In this document: positions 1 to 7,600 of the stretch, in pieces
Layout: each line of letters begins with the position of its first letter
How positions within the stretch are numbered: position 1 is the first letter of the stretch
NCBI GenBank assembly: GCA_944350065.1
Contig: CALVOD010000025.1
Coordinates: 1 to 13,499, forward strand
Direction of reading: 5' to 3'
Source of the DNA: an uncultured Clostridia bacterium
GTDB lineage: Bacteria > Bacillota > Clostridia > Christensenellales > DTU072
Length of the DNA: 13,499 nucleotides
Position numbers and translations under genes: made by a program
Notes under the pieces: generated by a model
Database searches by the model: none
Told to the model about the DNA's origin: nothing
What the model saw: the letters and a program-made list of their open reading frames with translations, nothing else

Positions 1-956
1 TCGGGTTTATAGAACTTTACTTTGGATACGAGTATCCAGCGCGCGAGCGCGGCGACGGTAAAGCCCGCATAGAATCCGAACAGGGTGTCGGAGAGGTAGT
101 GCGCCGCGGCTACTATTCTGCTGATACCCACGAGACCTGCGTAAATAGCGGGGAACACCCAGAACATCCAACGACGTTTACGGAATTCGGGGAAAAGGTC
201 GGGCAGTATAACGAGTCCGAAGCCCGCCGAAGCGGCAGCCGTGTGACCGGAGGGGAAGGACTTGAAAGCGTCGCTGTCCACGTCTTTGAAGAGTTTGACG
301 TATTCTTCGGTGCGGATGGGCTGATCGACTATAGTGGTGGGGATATACCAGGGAGTGAAACCGTCGTAATCGTATCCGGGATATATGGCGGTAAGCGCTT
401 CGGGATAACTGGGGTTGCCGGGAGTCATCGTGCGGAAACGCTGACGGGACCATATAGCTTTCATTATCTGCACGATCACGTTGCCGAGAGCAGCCACGAT
501 GAGCAGGAAAACTGCGAACCAGAAAAGTTTTTTCATCACTTTATCGGGTATTTTCGAGAAAGCGGTAAGGGTAAGCACCGTCATTATCGCCGCAAAGAAT
601 ACCGCATACATCCATTTGTACTGCAGATCTTCTCTGAAAAGATTGTCGATGAACCACACGCCTATCGCTACGGTATATCCGATAAATACGGTACCTGCGC
701 CGACGACTTTGACGGCGATATCCAGTTTTCTGGACTTACCGAATTTCTGGAAAAACAGTATTGCGCCTATTACGGGCGGCGCAAAATAGGAGGGCATTTC
801 TCCGAGATTGGCGAAGAATTGCGCGTAGGGGCAGCTCGGACCGTAAAGAGCTTTGTTGATCTCGAGATCGTAGAAAGCCGCTATCGTGGCTATCACGGCA
901 AACGCGCCGAAACAAGCCGCAATTTCGATCCATCCTCTTTTGGTAATTTTCATCAT
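1..956 (-). CDS. PAP2-family membrane phosphatase (C-terminus cut by window edge)
   Basis: The frame is open from ATG 956 to the left edge (318 codons, no stop). All three parts of the PAP2 phosphatase signature are visible: K166-x6-R173 (followed by Phe rather than the usual Pro), P235-S-G-H238, and S279-R280-x5-H286 with D290 after it. H238 and H286 are the expected nucleophile and acid/base. About six hydrophobic segments (residues near 8-30, 100-125, 130-150, 155-170, 255-275, 290-310) indicate an integral membrane enzyme. Relatives dephosphorylate lipid phosphates such as undecaprenyl pyrophosphate or phosphatidic acid; the substrate here cannot be told. A second ATG lies at 953. The Shine-Dalgarno GAGAGG (967-962) overlaps the glyQS stop codon, so expression probably depends on the glyQS transcript. 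Only the extreme C-terminus should be missing, as the last core motif is already present. Confidence 0.9.
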   Translation of the reverse strand, partial: MMKITKRGWIEIAACFGAFAVIATIAAFYDLEINKALYGPSCPYAQFFANLGEMPSYFAPPVIGAILFFQKFGKSRKLDIAVKVVGAGTVFIGYTVAIGVWFIDNLFREDLQYKWMYAVFFAAIMTVLTLTAFSKIPDKVMKKLFWFAVFLLIVAALGNVIVQIMKAIWSRQRFRTMTPGNPSYPEALTAIYPGYDYDGFTPWYIPTTIVDQPIRTEEYVKLFKDVDSDAFKSFPSGHTAAASAGFGLVILPDLFPEFRKRRWMFWVFPAIYAGLVGISRIVAAAHYLSDTLFGFYAGFTVAALARWILVSKVKFYKP

Positions 957-965
957 ATTCACCTC

Positions 966-2351
966 TCAGTATTCGAGTTTTTCGCCGAAATATTTTTTCA
1001 GTTCTTCTACGGGAAGCCTGATTTGGGACATACTGTCGCGTTCGCGTACCGTTACCGTGCCGTTTTCGAGGGTGTCGAAGTCCACCGTCACGCAATAGGG
1101 GGTACCTATTTCGTCCTGCCTGCGGTAACGCTTGCCGATGGAGCCGCTTCCGTCGAAATCGCATGCGAAATTCTTGGAAAGCGCGGCATATATTTCTTCC
1201 GCTTTTTCGTTAAGCTGTTTCTGAAGGGGGAGCACCGCCACTTTCACGGGCGCTATCGCGGGATGGAAGTGCATCACGACGCGCGTGTCGCCTTCGCCGA
1301 CGGTTTCTTCGTCGTAGGCGTTGCAGAGAAGGGCGAGCGTCATACGCTCCACGCCGAGCGACGGCTCGATAACGTAAGGCACGTATTTTTCGTTAGTGAC
1401 GGGGTCGATATAACTTAAATCCTTACCCGATTTGTTGATGTGCTGATTGAGGTCGTAATCGGTTCTGTCCGCAATACCCCATAATTCGCCCCAGCCGAAC
1501 GGGAAAAGGAATTCGAAGTCCGTGGTCGCTTTGGAATAGAAACAAAGCTCGTCTTTGTCGTGGTCGCGCAGACGGAGAGAATCCTCTTTCATTCCGAGAC
1601 CGAGCAGCCATTCGTGGCAGAATTTACGCCAGTAGGCGAACCATTCGAGATCGGTGCCGGGTTTGCAGAAGAATTCCAGCTCCATTTGCTCGAATTCGCG
1701 CACGCGGAAAATAAAGTTCCCGGGCGTAATTTCGTTACGGAAGGATTTGCCTATCTGACCGATACCGAAAGGTATTTTTTTGCGGGTGGTGCGCTGTACG
1801 TTCTTGAAGTTAACGAAGATGCCCTGCGCCGTTTCGGGACGGAGATAAACGGTACTAGCGGAATCCTCCGTAACCCCTTGGAAGGTCTTGAACATAAGGT
1901 TGAATTTGCGTATGCCCGTAAATTCGCTTTTTCCGCAAACGGGGCAGGCTATTTTATGCTCGGCAACGTAGCTTTCGAGTTGTTCGTTCGTCCAGCCCGC
2001 AATGTTTTCGTTGATGCCTTTTTTGTGCATATAGTCTTCGATAAGCGTGTCCGCGCGGTGACGGGATTTGCAGTTTTTGCAGTCGATGAGCGGGTCGGAA
2101 AATCCACCGAGATGTCCGCTCGCTTCCCATACCGCGGGATTCATCAGTATGGCGCAGTCCAGTCCCACGTTATAGGGGCTTTCGGTTACGAATTTTTTCC
2201 ACCAAGCGGCTTTTACGTTGTTTTTGAGGGCGACGCCGAGAGGACCGAAATCCCAGGTGTTGGCGAGTCCGCCGTATATTTCGCTGCCGCTGAAAATAAA
2301 GCCCCTGCCTTTGCATAGGGCTACGAGTTTATCCATCGTGAGTTTTGACAT
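966..2351 (-). CDS. glyQS: Glycyl-tRNA synthetase, single-chain (alpha2) type
   Basis: This cytoplasmic class II synthetase charges tRNA-Gly with glycine. It has 461 residues, normal for the single-polypeptide form and unlike the two-subunit GlyQ/GlyS enzyme. Visible landmarks: an N-terminal segment with GSEIYGG (22-28) and WDFGPLG (33-39); a probable zinc site from two CxxC pairs (C91/C94 and C136/C139); motif 2 around FRNE (204-207) and the following Arg-Glu stretch to about 227; motif 3 EPSLGVER (329-336); and a C-terminal anticodon-binding domain from about 365, including [16 protein letters not shown]. The ATG at 2351 is preceded by GAGG (2360-2357) five bases upstream. A promoter lies 35-60 bases upstream, so the leader is too short for a T-box. 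It heads a probable two-gene unit with the PAP2 phosphatase 9 bases downstream. Confidence 0.97.
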   Translation of the reverse strand: MSKLTMDKLVALCKGRGFIFSGSEIYGGLANTWDFGPLGVALKNNVKAAWWKKFVTESPYNVGLDCAILMNPAVWEASGHLGGFSDPLIDCKNCKSRHRADTLIEDYMHKKGINENIAGWTNEQLESYVAEHKIACPVCGKSEFTGIRKFNLMFKTFQGVTEDSASTVYLRPETAQGIFVNFKNVQRTTRKKIPFGIGQIGKSFRNEITPGNFIFRVREFEQMELEFFCKPGTDLEWFAYWRKFCHEWLLGLGMKEDSLRLRDHDKDELCFYSKATTDFEFLFPFGWGELWGIADRTDYDLNQHINKSGKDLSYIDPVTNEKYVPYVIEPSLGVERMTLALLCNAYDEETVGEGDTRVVMHFHPAIAPVKVAVLPLQKQLNEKAEEIYAALSKNFACDFDGSGSIGKRYRRQDEIGTPYCVTVDFDTLENGTVTVRERDSMSQIRLPVEELKKYFGEKLEY

Positions 2352-2386
2352 AATGACCTCGATACTTTGAATTTAATTACCTAATT

Positions 2387-2415
2387 ATATTAAACATAAT
2401 CTATCTTTTTGTCAA
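2387..2415 (-). promoter_or_regulatory. glyQS promoter (sigma-A type)
   Basis: Read on the minus strand, a perfect -35 TTGACA (2415-2410) is followed after 17 bases by TAATAT (2392-2387, 4 of 6 matches). A perfect TATAAT also lies at 2389-2384, but its spacing is 20. The leader to the glyQS ATG would be about 30 bases. Confidence 0.7.
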
Positions 2416-2421
2416 TATAAT
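2391..2421 (+). promoter_or_regulatory. Possible deacetylase promoter, divergent to glyQS
   Basis: On the plus strand a perfect TATAAT lies at 2416-2421, about 23 bases before the deacetylase ATG. The best -35 is weak: TAAACA at 2391-2396 with a long 19-base spacer. This -10 directly abuts the glyQS -35 (2410-2415), so the two promoters overlap. Confidence 0.4.
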
Positions 2422-2444
2422 AATATAAACGTGAGGAAACTTTA

Positions 2445-3158
2445 ATGAAAAAAAGAACCTTGCTCATCAATATCGCCGCCAACGTCGTGATAATCGCAGT
2501 GCTGTTGACCATAGCTTTGGTAGGAGTGGGAGGCGTTACGGAAACGCTCGCGCAGGGCGGAGAAGCCGTTTACCGCGGCAATACGGACAAACCTGAAGTA
2601 AGCCTTATGTTCAACGTATATTGGGGCACCGAGTACATAGACGGAATATTGAAAACGCTCGACAGGTACGACGTGAAATGCACTTTTTTCATAGGCGGAT
2701 CGTGGGCGGCGAAAAATTCGGGGACGCTTAAAGCGATAGCCGAAGCGGGACACGAGATAGCTTCCCACGGCTATTCGCACAAGGACGCAGAGAATCTGAA
2801 CTATAAGCAGAACGTGGACGAACTGGTGCCTACCGCGAAGCTCATCAAAGAACTTACGGGAGCGGAAGTCAACTTGTTCGCGCCCCCTTCGGGGTCCGTG
2901 GGAAACGATATGTTCAAAGCCTGTTCCGACTACGGATACACCGTGATCATGTGGAGCAGGGATACGGTGGACTGGCGCGATAAAGACGCGGATACGGTAT
3001 ACACACGCGCTACTTCGGGAGTACAAAACGGCGAATTGATATTGATGCACCCGACGGAACACACCCTCGAGGCGCTCCCGAAAATACTGGAATTTTATTC
3101 TGCTAACGGCTTGCGCGCCGTGACGGTCAGCGCCAACCTCGCGCCCGCGTCGGAGTAA
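2445..3158 (+). CDS. PdaB-like polysaccharide deacetylase homologue, membrane-anchored, altered motif 1
   Basis: The protein has 237 residues. An uncleaved signal anchor is likely at residues 8-30 (KKR then a hydrophobic stretch), placing a NodB-type domain (about 50-230) outside the membrane. Several deacetylase motifs are visible: the metal-binding H108-x3-H112, D173-x2-D176-W177 and L-x-H202. Two are altered. The TFDD motif reads FNVYWG (56-61), so both acidic residues are lost, and RPPxG reads APPSG (146-150). The FNVYWGTEY pattern resembles PdaB/YbaN, in which that region reads roughly TFDISWG, and I recall similar Asn-bearing clostridial homologues. Family members remove acetyl groups from peptidoglycan or other glycans, some in sporulation; catalysis here is uncertain. 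Start: ATG 2445 with GAGGA (2433-2437) seven bases upstream. It stands alone between a divergent promoter and a probable terminator. Confidence 0.88.
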   Translation: MKKRTLLINIAANVVIIAVLLTIALVGVGGVTETLAQGGEAVYRGNTDKPEVSLMFNVYWGTEYIDGILKTLDRYDVKCTFFIGGSWAAKNSGTLKAIAEAGHEIASHGYSHKDAENLNYKQNVDELVPTAKLIKELTGAEVNLFAPPSGSVGNDMFKACSDYGYTVIMWSRDTVDWRDKDADTVYTRATSGVQNGELILMHPTEHTLEALPKILEFYSANGLRAVTVSANLAPASE

Positions 3159-3172
3159 TTCGGTTTGCCTTA

Positions 3173-3220
3173 TGCGCTCCTCCGTGCGGTAGGCGGGAGC
3201 GCAGTGCGACGCGTTTTTTT
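3173..3220 (+). terminator. Probable terminator after the deacetylase gene
   Basis: An 8-bp GC-rich stem (TGCGCTCC 3173-3180 with GGAGCGCA 3196-3203, 15-base loop) starts 14 bases after the stop codon. A run of seven T (3214-3220) follows, but 10 bases beyond the stem, farther than in a classic intrinsic terminator. Confidence 0.45.
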
Positions 3221-3226
3221 AACGGT

Positions 3227-3244
3227 CGCGCCGCGCGCGGCGCG
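3227..3244. repeat. Perfect 18-base GC palindrome
   Basis: CGCGCCGCGCGCGGCGCG is its own reverse complement and consists only of G and C. It lies seven bases past the T run and about 40 bases before the next promoter. It may add to transcription termination or be a protein or methylation target; neither is shown by the sequence. Confidence 0.6.
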
Positions 3245-3282
3245 CCAACGAGAATTCTCTTTCAAATTTATCTCCGTAATTA

Positions 3283-3311
3283 TTGAAATAAGTTTAAGTT
3301 TGATATATACT
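3283..3311 (+). promoter_or_regulatory. Promoter of the M16-ftsK-rimO-pncC-recA run
   Basis: TTGAAA (3283-3288) and TATACT (3306-3311) are separated by exactly 17 bases in an AT-rich patch of otherwise GC-rich DNA. Each hexamer matches consensus at 5 of 6. Transcription would start near 3318, leaving an 80-base leader. No other strong promoter was seen before 11894, so this one may drive all six genes. Confidence 0.7.
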
Positions 3312-3355
3312 ATATAACGACGACGCGCGTTCTGCCGGAACGGAGAACCCGTCGG

Positions 3356-3374
3356 GCGTTGCCGAAGGCGGCGC
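3356..3374 (+). other. Leader hairpin before the M16 peptidase gene
   Basis: GCGTTGCC (3356-3363) pairs with GGCGGCGC (3367-3374) through eight pairs, two of them G-U, around a GAA loop. It ends 13 bases before the Shine-Dalgarno sequence. Only three T follow, so it is not a standard terminator. It could affect mRNA stability or translation, or be chance in GC-rich DNA. Confidence 0.3.
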
Positions 3375-3387
3375 TTTATAAGGCAAA

Positions 3388-3393
3388 AAAGGA
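3388..3393 (+). promoter_or_regulatory. Ribosome binding site fixing the M16 start
   Basis: AAAGGA lies four bases before ATG 3398. An in-frame TTG at 3359 would add 13 residues, but it falls inside the leader hairpin and has no such site, so 3398 is preferred. Confidence 0.65.
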
Positions 3394-3397
3394 ATTT

Positions 3398-4657
3398 ATG
3401 AATAAAATATATACTCTTCCCGGCGGGCTCAGGCTCGTTCTCAACGATATGGAAACAACGCGAAGCGCGGCGGTAGGCGTTTACGTGGCCTGCGGCGCCG
3501 CCAACGAGAGCGCCGAGCGTTCGGGCATTTCGCATTTTATCGAGCACATGCTTTTCAAAGGCACTCCCACGCGCACCGCTTACGACATAGCGGACGAAAT
3601 GGAGTCTTTGGGCGTGCAGATCAACGCCTTCACCGCAAGGCACATGACTTCTTATTACACGATCTCCACTTTCGAACACGTCGATTCCTGTATGGAGCTT
3701 TTGTCGGATATCTTCTTTAATTCCGTTTTCGGCAAAGAGGATATGGCGAGAGAAAAACAGGTGGTGCTCGAGGAGATCAGCCGCAGCGAGGACGACCCCG
3801 AAGACGTTTGTTTCGACGGACTCGCCAAAGCGTTTTACGGCGATACCCCGATGGGGCGCCCGATACTCGGTTATGCCGAGAACGTCAAATCGTTTACCCG
3901 CGAGGATATCCGCGCGTATACGGACGAATTCTACGTCGCTCCCAATACCGTCGTTTCGGTTGCCGGCAAGTTCGACCGCGAAGCCGTGGAAGGTCTGGTC
4001 CGTAAATATTTCGCCGAGAAATTTTCTCCCAAGCCCGCTCCCGCGGATATCTGCGCCGTCGAAACCCGTTCGCAGCTTTTCTTCAAGGAAAAACCCACCG
4101 AACAGGCGAATATAGCTTTTATGTTCCCGTCGTACACCTACGGCGACGACAGGCTTTACGCGGCGATGCTGCTTTCCAATATTTTCGGCGGCGGTATGTC
4201 GAGCAGACTTTTCCAGAACGTCCGCGAACGCAGGGGACTCGCTTACGATATTTATTCGCTTACTTCCGCGATGAAAGCCAACGGTTGCTTCGAAATTTTC
4301 GTCGGCACCAATCCCAAAACCGCAAAAACGGCGGTCGACGCCATTCGCGAGGAAATACTCCTTTTGCTCGATAAAGGCATTACCGAGAGGGAGTTTTCCA
4401 AAGGCAAAGAACAGCTTAAGGCGGGTAACGTGCTCGGAGCGGAAAGCGCCGTCTCGCTTATGCGCGCCAACGCCAAATCCGTCATCATGACGGGCGAGGT
4501 CTACGATCTCGACGAAAGTTTAGCCAAAATTAACGCGCTCACGATGTCCGATATACGCAATGCGATAGAGGATATCTTCGACTTCGGCAAAGTCGCCGCA
4601 GGTTACGTAGGCGTCACGCCCGATTTCGACGTGCTCGCCTCCGTAAAAGGAGTTTGA
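3398..4657 (+). CDS. M16-family zinc peptidase (YmxG/MlpA-like)
   Basis: The protein has 419 residues and is probably cytoplasmic, as no signal peptide or membrane segment is seen. It has the inverted zinc motif of the M16 (pitrilysin/mitochondrial processing peptidase) family: H46-F-I-E49-H50 in ISHFIEHMLFKGT, with a third ligand likely at E126 in VLEEISRSEDDP. The C-terminal half carries the conserved GGGMSSRLFQNVRERRGLAY stretch near 263-283, which in the family includes the substrate-positioning Arg and Tyr. Length and pattern match Bacillus YmxG/MlpA and single-chain processing peptidases, which tend to act as dimers on short or unfolded peptides. The substrate is unknown. It is the first gene after the promoter at 3283. 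Its stop is two bases before the ftsK start, so the two are almost certainly co-transcribed; M16 genes near ftsK/spoIIIE are also known in Bacillus. Confidence 0.95.
   Translation: MNKIYTLPGGLRLVLNDMETTRSAAVGVYVACGAANESAERSGISHFIEHMLFKGTPTRTAYDIADEMESLGVQINAFTARHMTSYYTISTFEHVDSCMELLSDIFFNSVFGKEDMAREKQVVLEEISRSEDDPEDVCFDGLAKAFYGDTPMGRPILGYAENVKSFTREDIRAYTDEFYVAPNTVVSVAGKFDREAVEGLVRKYFAEKFSPKPAPADICAVETRSQLFFKEKPTEQANIAFMFPSYTYGDDRLYAAMLLSNIFGGGMSSRLFQNVRERRGLAYDIYSLTSAMKANGCFEIFVGTNPKTAKTAVDAIREEILLLLDKGITEREFSKGKEQLKAGNVLGAESAVSLMRANAKSVIMTGEVYDLDESLAKINALTMSDIRNAIEDIFDFGKVAAGYVGVTPDFDVLASVKGV
4647..4652 (+). promoter_or_regulatory. Ribosome binding site fixing the ftsK start
   Basis: AAGGAG lies seven bases before ATG 4660 and inside the last codons of the M16 gene. 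An upstream in-frame TTG (4654) sits only one base past this site, too close for initiation. Confidence 0.75.
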
Positions 4658-4659
4658 TT

Positions 4660-7600
4660 ATGTTGAGGAAACCGGTTACTAAAAATACTGCCAAACGTAA
4701 GGCTTTGTGCTATACCTTGCTCGGGTTAGCCGCACTGACGGTGCTGTTGCTCGTTTTCAGCGGCGGCAGACGATTCGTGTACGGCGTTTTCGGCTACGCC
4801 GTTTACGCGTATATCCCCGCGACTGTCCTTTTGTCGCTTTTGCTTCTGTCGGGAAGATCGCCCGATATTTCCGCCTCGAGAACGGCGTTGTACATATCCG
4901 TGTTCTTTATGCTCGTGCTTACTTTGCATATAGGGCTCGGCGCCGATCTGGTGGATTCGGGAAGTTATATCCCCGACACCTATGCCGCCAATACGGTGGG
5001 CGGCGTGCTGATGGGACTACCGGCGGCGCTTCTGAGACTTATCTTCCCCAATTTTACTTTTATGCTCGTCACCTCCTTCGTGATAACCGCTATTTTGCTG
5101 TTCGCGGCGATATATCCGTTTATCGCGAACCTCGGACGCGGCAAAAGCTCTTTCAAAGACAAAGCGGCGCGAAAGAGCGCGGAAACGCTCGCGCCCGCTG
5201 CTAAAAACGAAAGCGCACGCATAGAAGGAGCGTTTGCCGAAGACGCTCGCCGCGCGGGCTATACCCGCGACGACTCCGTGGTGAACGTAACGGGCGCCGG
5301 CGAGAATTATTTCGGGGCTTTGCTCGGCGAGGAAGAACGGGAGCGTAAACGCGCAGGGCGCAGCGCCGACGTTCTTTTCGGCAACGCCGATCCGCGCACT
5401 TCGGACAGAAGTCCCGTATACGATTACAGCACGCTGCGCGCGCTCGGAGAGGAGAACGGTTTCGATACCGTCTATACCAATCAGGGCAGAGCGCGGATGC
5501 TCGAAGAAAGTCTCGCTCCCAAGAGCGCAGACGAAGAATACGCCGAAAGATACGGCGGCGGTAAGCTCGACGACAATTATGCGGCTACGAGGGCGAGGAG
5601 CGACGACCATACTTCTCAATTCGTGCCGAAAATGCCCGTTGAACAAGATCCTTACGGCTATGACGAAAGCAGCCCGTCCCGTCCTTCCGCATACGGCGGT
5701 TATGACGACGGCAGAAGCGCTACTCGCGCGCCGCAGTACGGCGGATACGGCGAAAGGTCCGCTTACGATACAGGCAGAGAGTACCGCGACGACCGCGACA
5801 GAACTTCGACGTACGGCGGGAACGGCGAATACGGCGGAGCGCAGAGCGCGCCCGCGAGACCGAGTAGGCGGGCGGACGAGACCTCCGCGGCGAGACCGAC
5901 CGTTCCCGAGCGTGAGATGACCGCTTTCGAGAAGCTGTATTCCAATCCTATAAGCGTTTTGCCGGTAGAGGAGGACGAGCCTCAGGTGCGTAAGCCCGCC
6001 TCCGTCCCGGTTACGCCCGCGCCTGCCGCGAAGGCTTCGCAATATCCGCAGTACGACGCGGCCGCGACACAACCCGCGGCGCGCGAGGAGCGCGGTTCGC
6101 GACCCGCTATGGACAGGAACGCTATGCTCGAGTATCTCAATAAACCGCTTACCGCGGAAGAATACGCGGGTATGGATATCACGCGCCCCGTGAAGGGGGA
6201 CGAGATTTATCCCGACGACGCCGGGGCTGCCGATTACGAGCCGGAACCGGAACCCGAAGTCAAACCCGCGCCCGTTGCGGTGAAGCCCGCTCCCGCAGAA
6301 CGCGCGGGCGGCAGTTTCGCCGACGTGCCGAAAGCGCCTCCCGTAGCGGAGCCGCGCGCGCCGCGCGAGAAGAAACCCGTTTATCAGTCTGAAGCCATGC
6401 GTAAGGAAAAAGCGCCCGAGCTTCCCGTGGGCGGTGCTTCCGGCGTAGAGCAGAGCGGACTTTTCCCCGACGCGCCGAAGAAGCCTTACGTACCGAAGCC
6501 GTATAAGGCTCCGGGATATGAGCTTTTACGCGATTACGGCAACGCGGGCGAAGATTTCCCGCCCGATTATCAGGCGGTAAAGGAAAAAATAGACATTACC
6601 ATGCAGGAATTCAACGTGCCTGCGGAAGTGGTGACCGCCAAGCGCGGACCGACGTTCACCATGTATTATCTTAAACTCGGTCCGGGATACAAGATAAACA
6701 AAGTCACCGCGCTTAAAGAAAATCTTAAAATGCGTTTGCGCGTGAAAAACCTTCGTATACAGGCGCCGATAGAGGGCGAGGACGCGTTCGGTATAGAACT
6801 CCCCAACGCCAAGCGCGACACGGTAGGACTGAAGAGCATACTTTGCACGAAGGAATTCAACGAGAGCGACAAAGGCGTCAGGGTGGCGCTCGGCAAGACT
6901 TTCGACGGTAAACCGTACGTGGCGGATCTCGCGAAAATGCCGCACCTTCTCGTTGCGGGCGCGACCGGAACGGGCAAGAGCGTTTTCCTTAACGCCGTCA
7001 TAGTGAGCATACTTTACAAGTATTCTCCCGAGGACGTGAGAATGATAATGATCGACCCCAAGCGCGTCGAAATGAGCGTATACAGAGGGCTTCCCAACCT
7101 GCTCATCAAGGAAACCGTCAAGGAATCCCGTCACGCCGTCAACGTGCTCAAATGGCTGACCGAGGAAATGGACAGGCGTTACGCTTTCTTCGAGCAGATA
7201 GGGTGCAGCAATATCGACCAGTACAACGATTTGTACCGCGATAAATCCAAAGAGCCCAAAATGCAGAGGATAGTGCTTATTATCGACGAGATGGCGGACC
7301 TGATGATCAAATCCAAAAACAATTCCGTCGAGGAGAACATCGTTCGTATCGCGCAGCTTGCCCGCGCTTGCGGTATTCACATGATAATAGCAACTCAGCG
7401 CCCCACGGTGCAGGTAATAACGGGACTCATCAAGAGCAATATTTTGCACAGAGTGGCGTTCACCGTCAAGAGCAACACCGACTCCAGAGTCATAATGGAC
7501 GACGGCGGCGCCGAAGAATTGCTCGGAATGGGCGATATGCTTTATTCGTTCCCGGCTAACCTCGTCCGTTTGCAGGGAGCCATGATAGACATAGCCGAAA

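Noticed and set aside
99..1418. Plus-strand open frame of 439 codons opposite the PAP2 and glyQS genes
   Set aside because: It is antisense to two clear family matches, spans their junction, and has no recognisable motif or ribosome binding site. Such long antisense frames arise because TTA, CTA and TCA codons are rare in these genes.
2352..2444. T-box or glycine riboswitch before glyQS
   Set aside because: The leader after the promoter is only about 30 bases, too short for either element, and no terminator hairpin is present.
3170..3679. Minus-strand open frame across the terminator, promoter and M16 start
   Set aside because: It covers regulatory DNA and the start of a certain plus-strand gene, and the encoded protein is basic and featureless.
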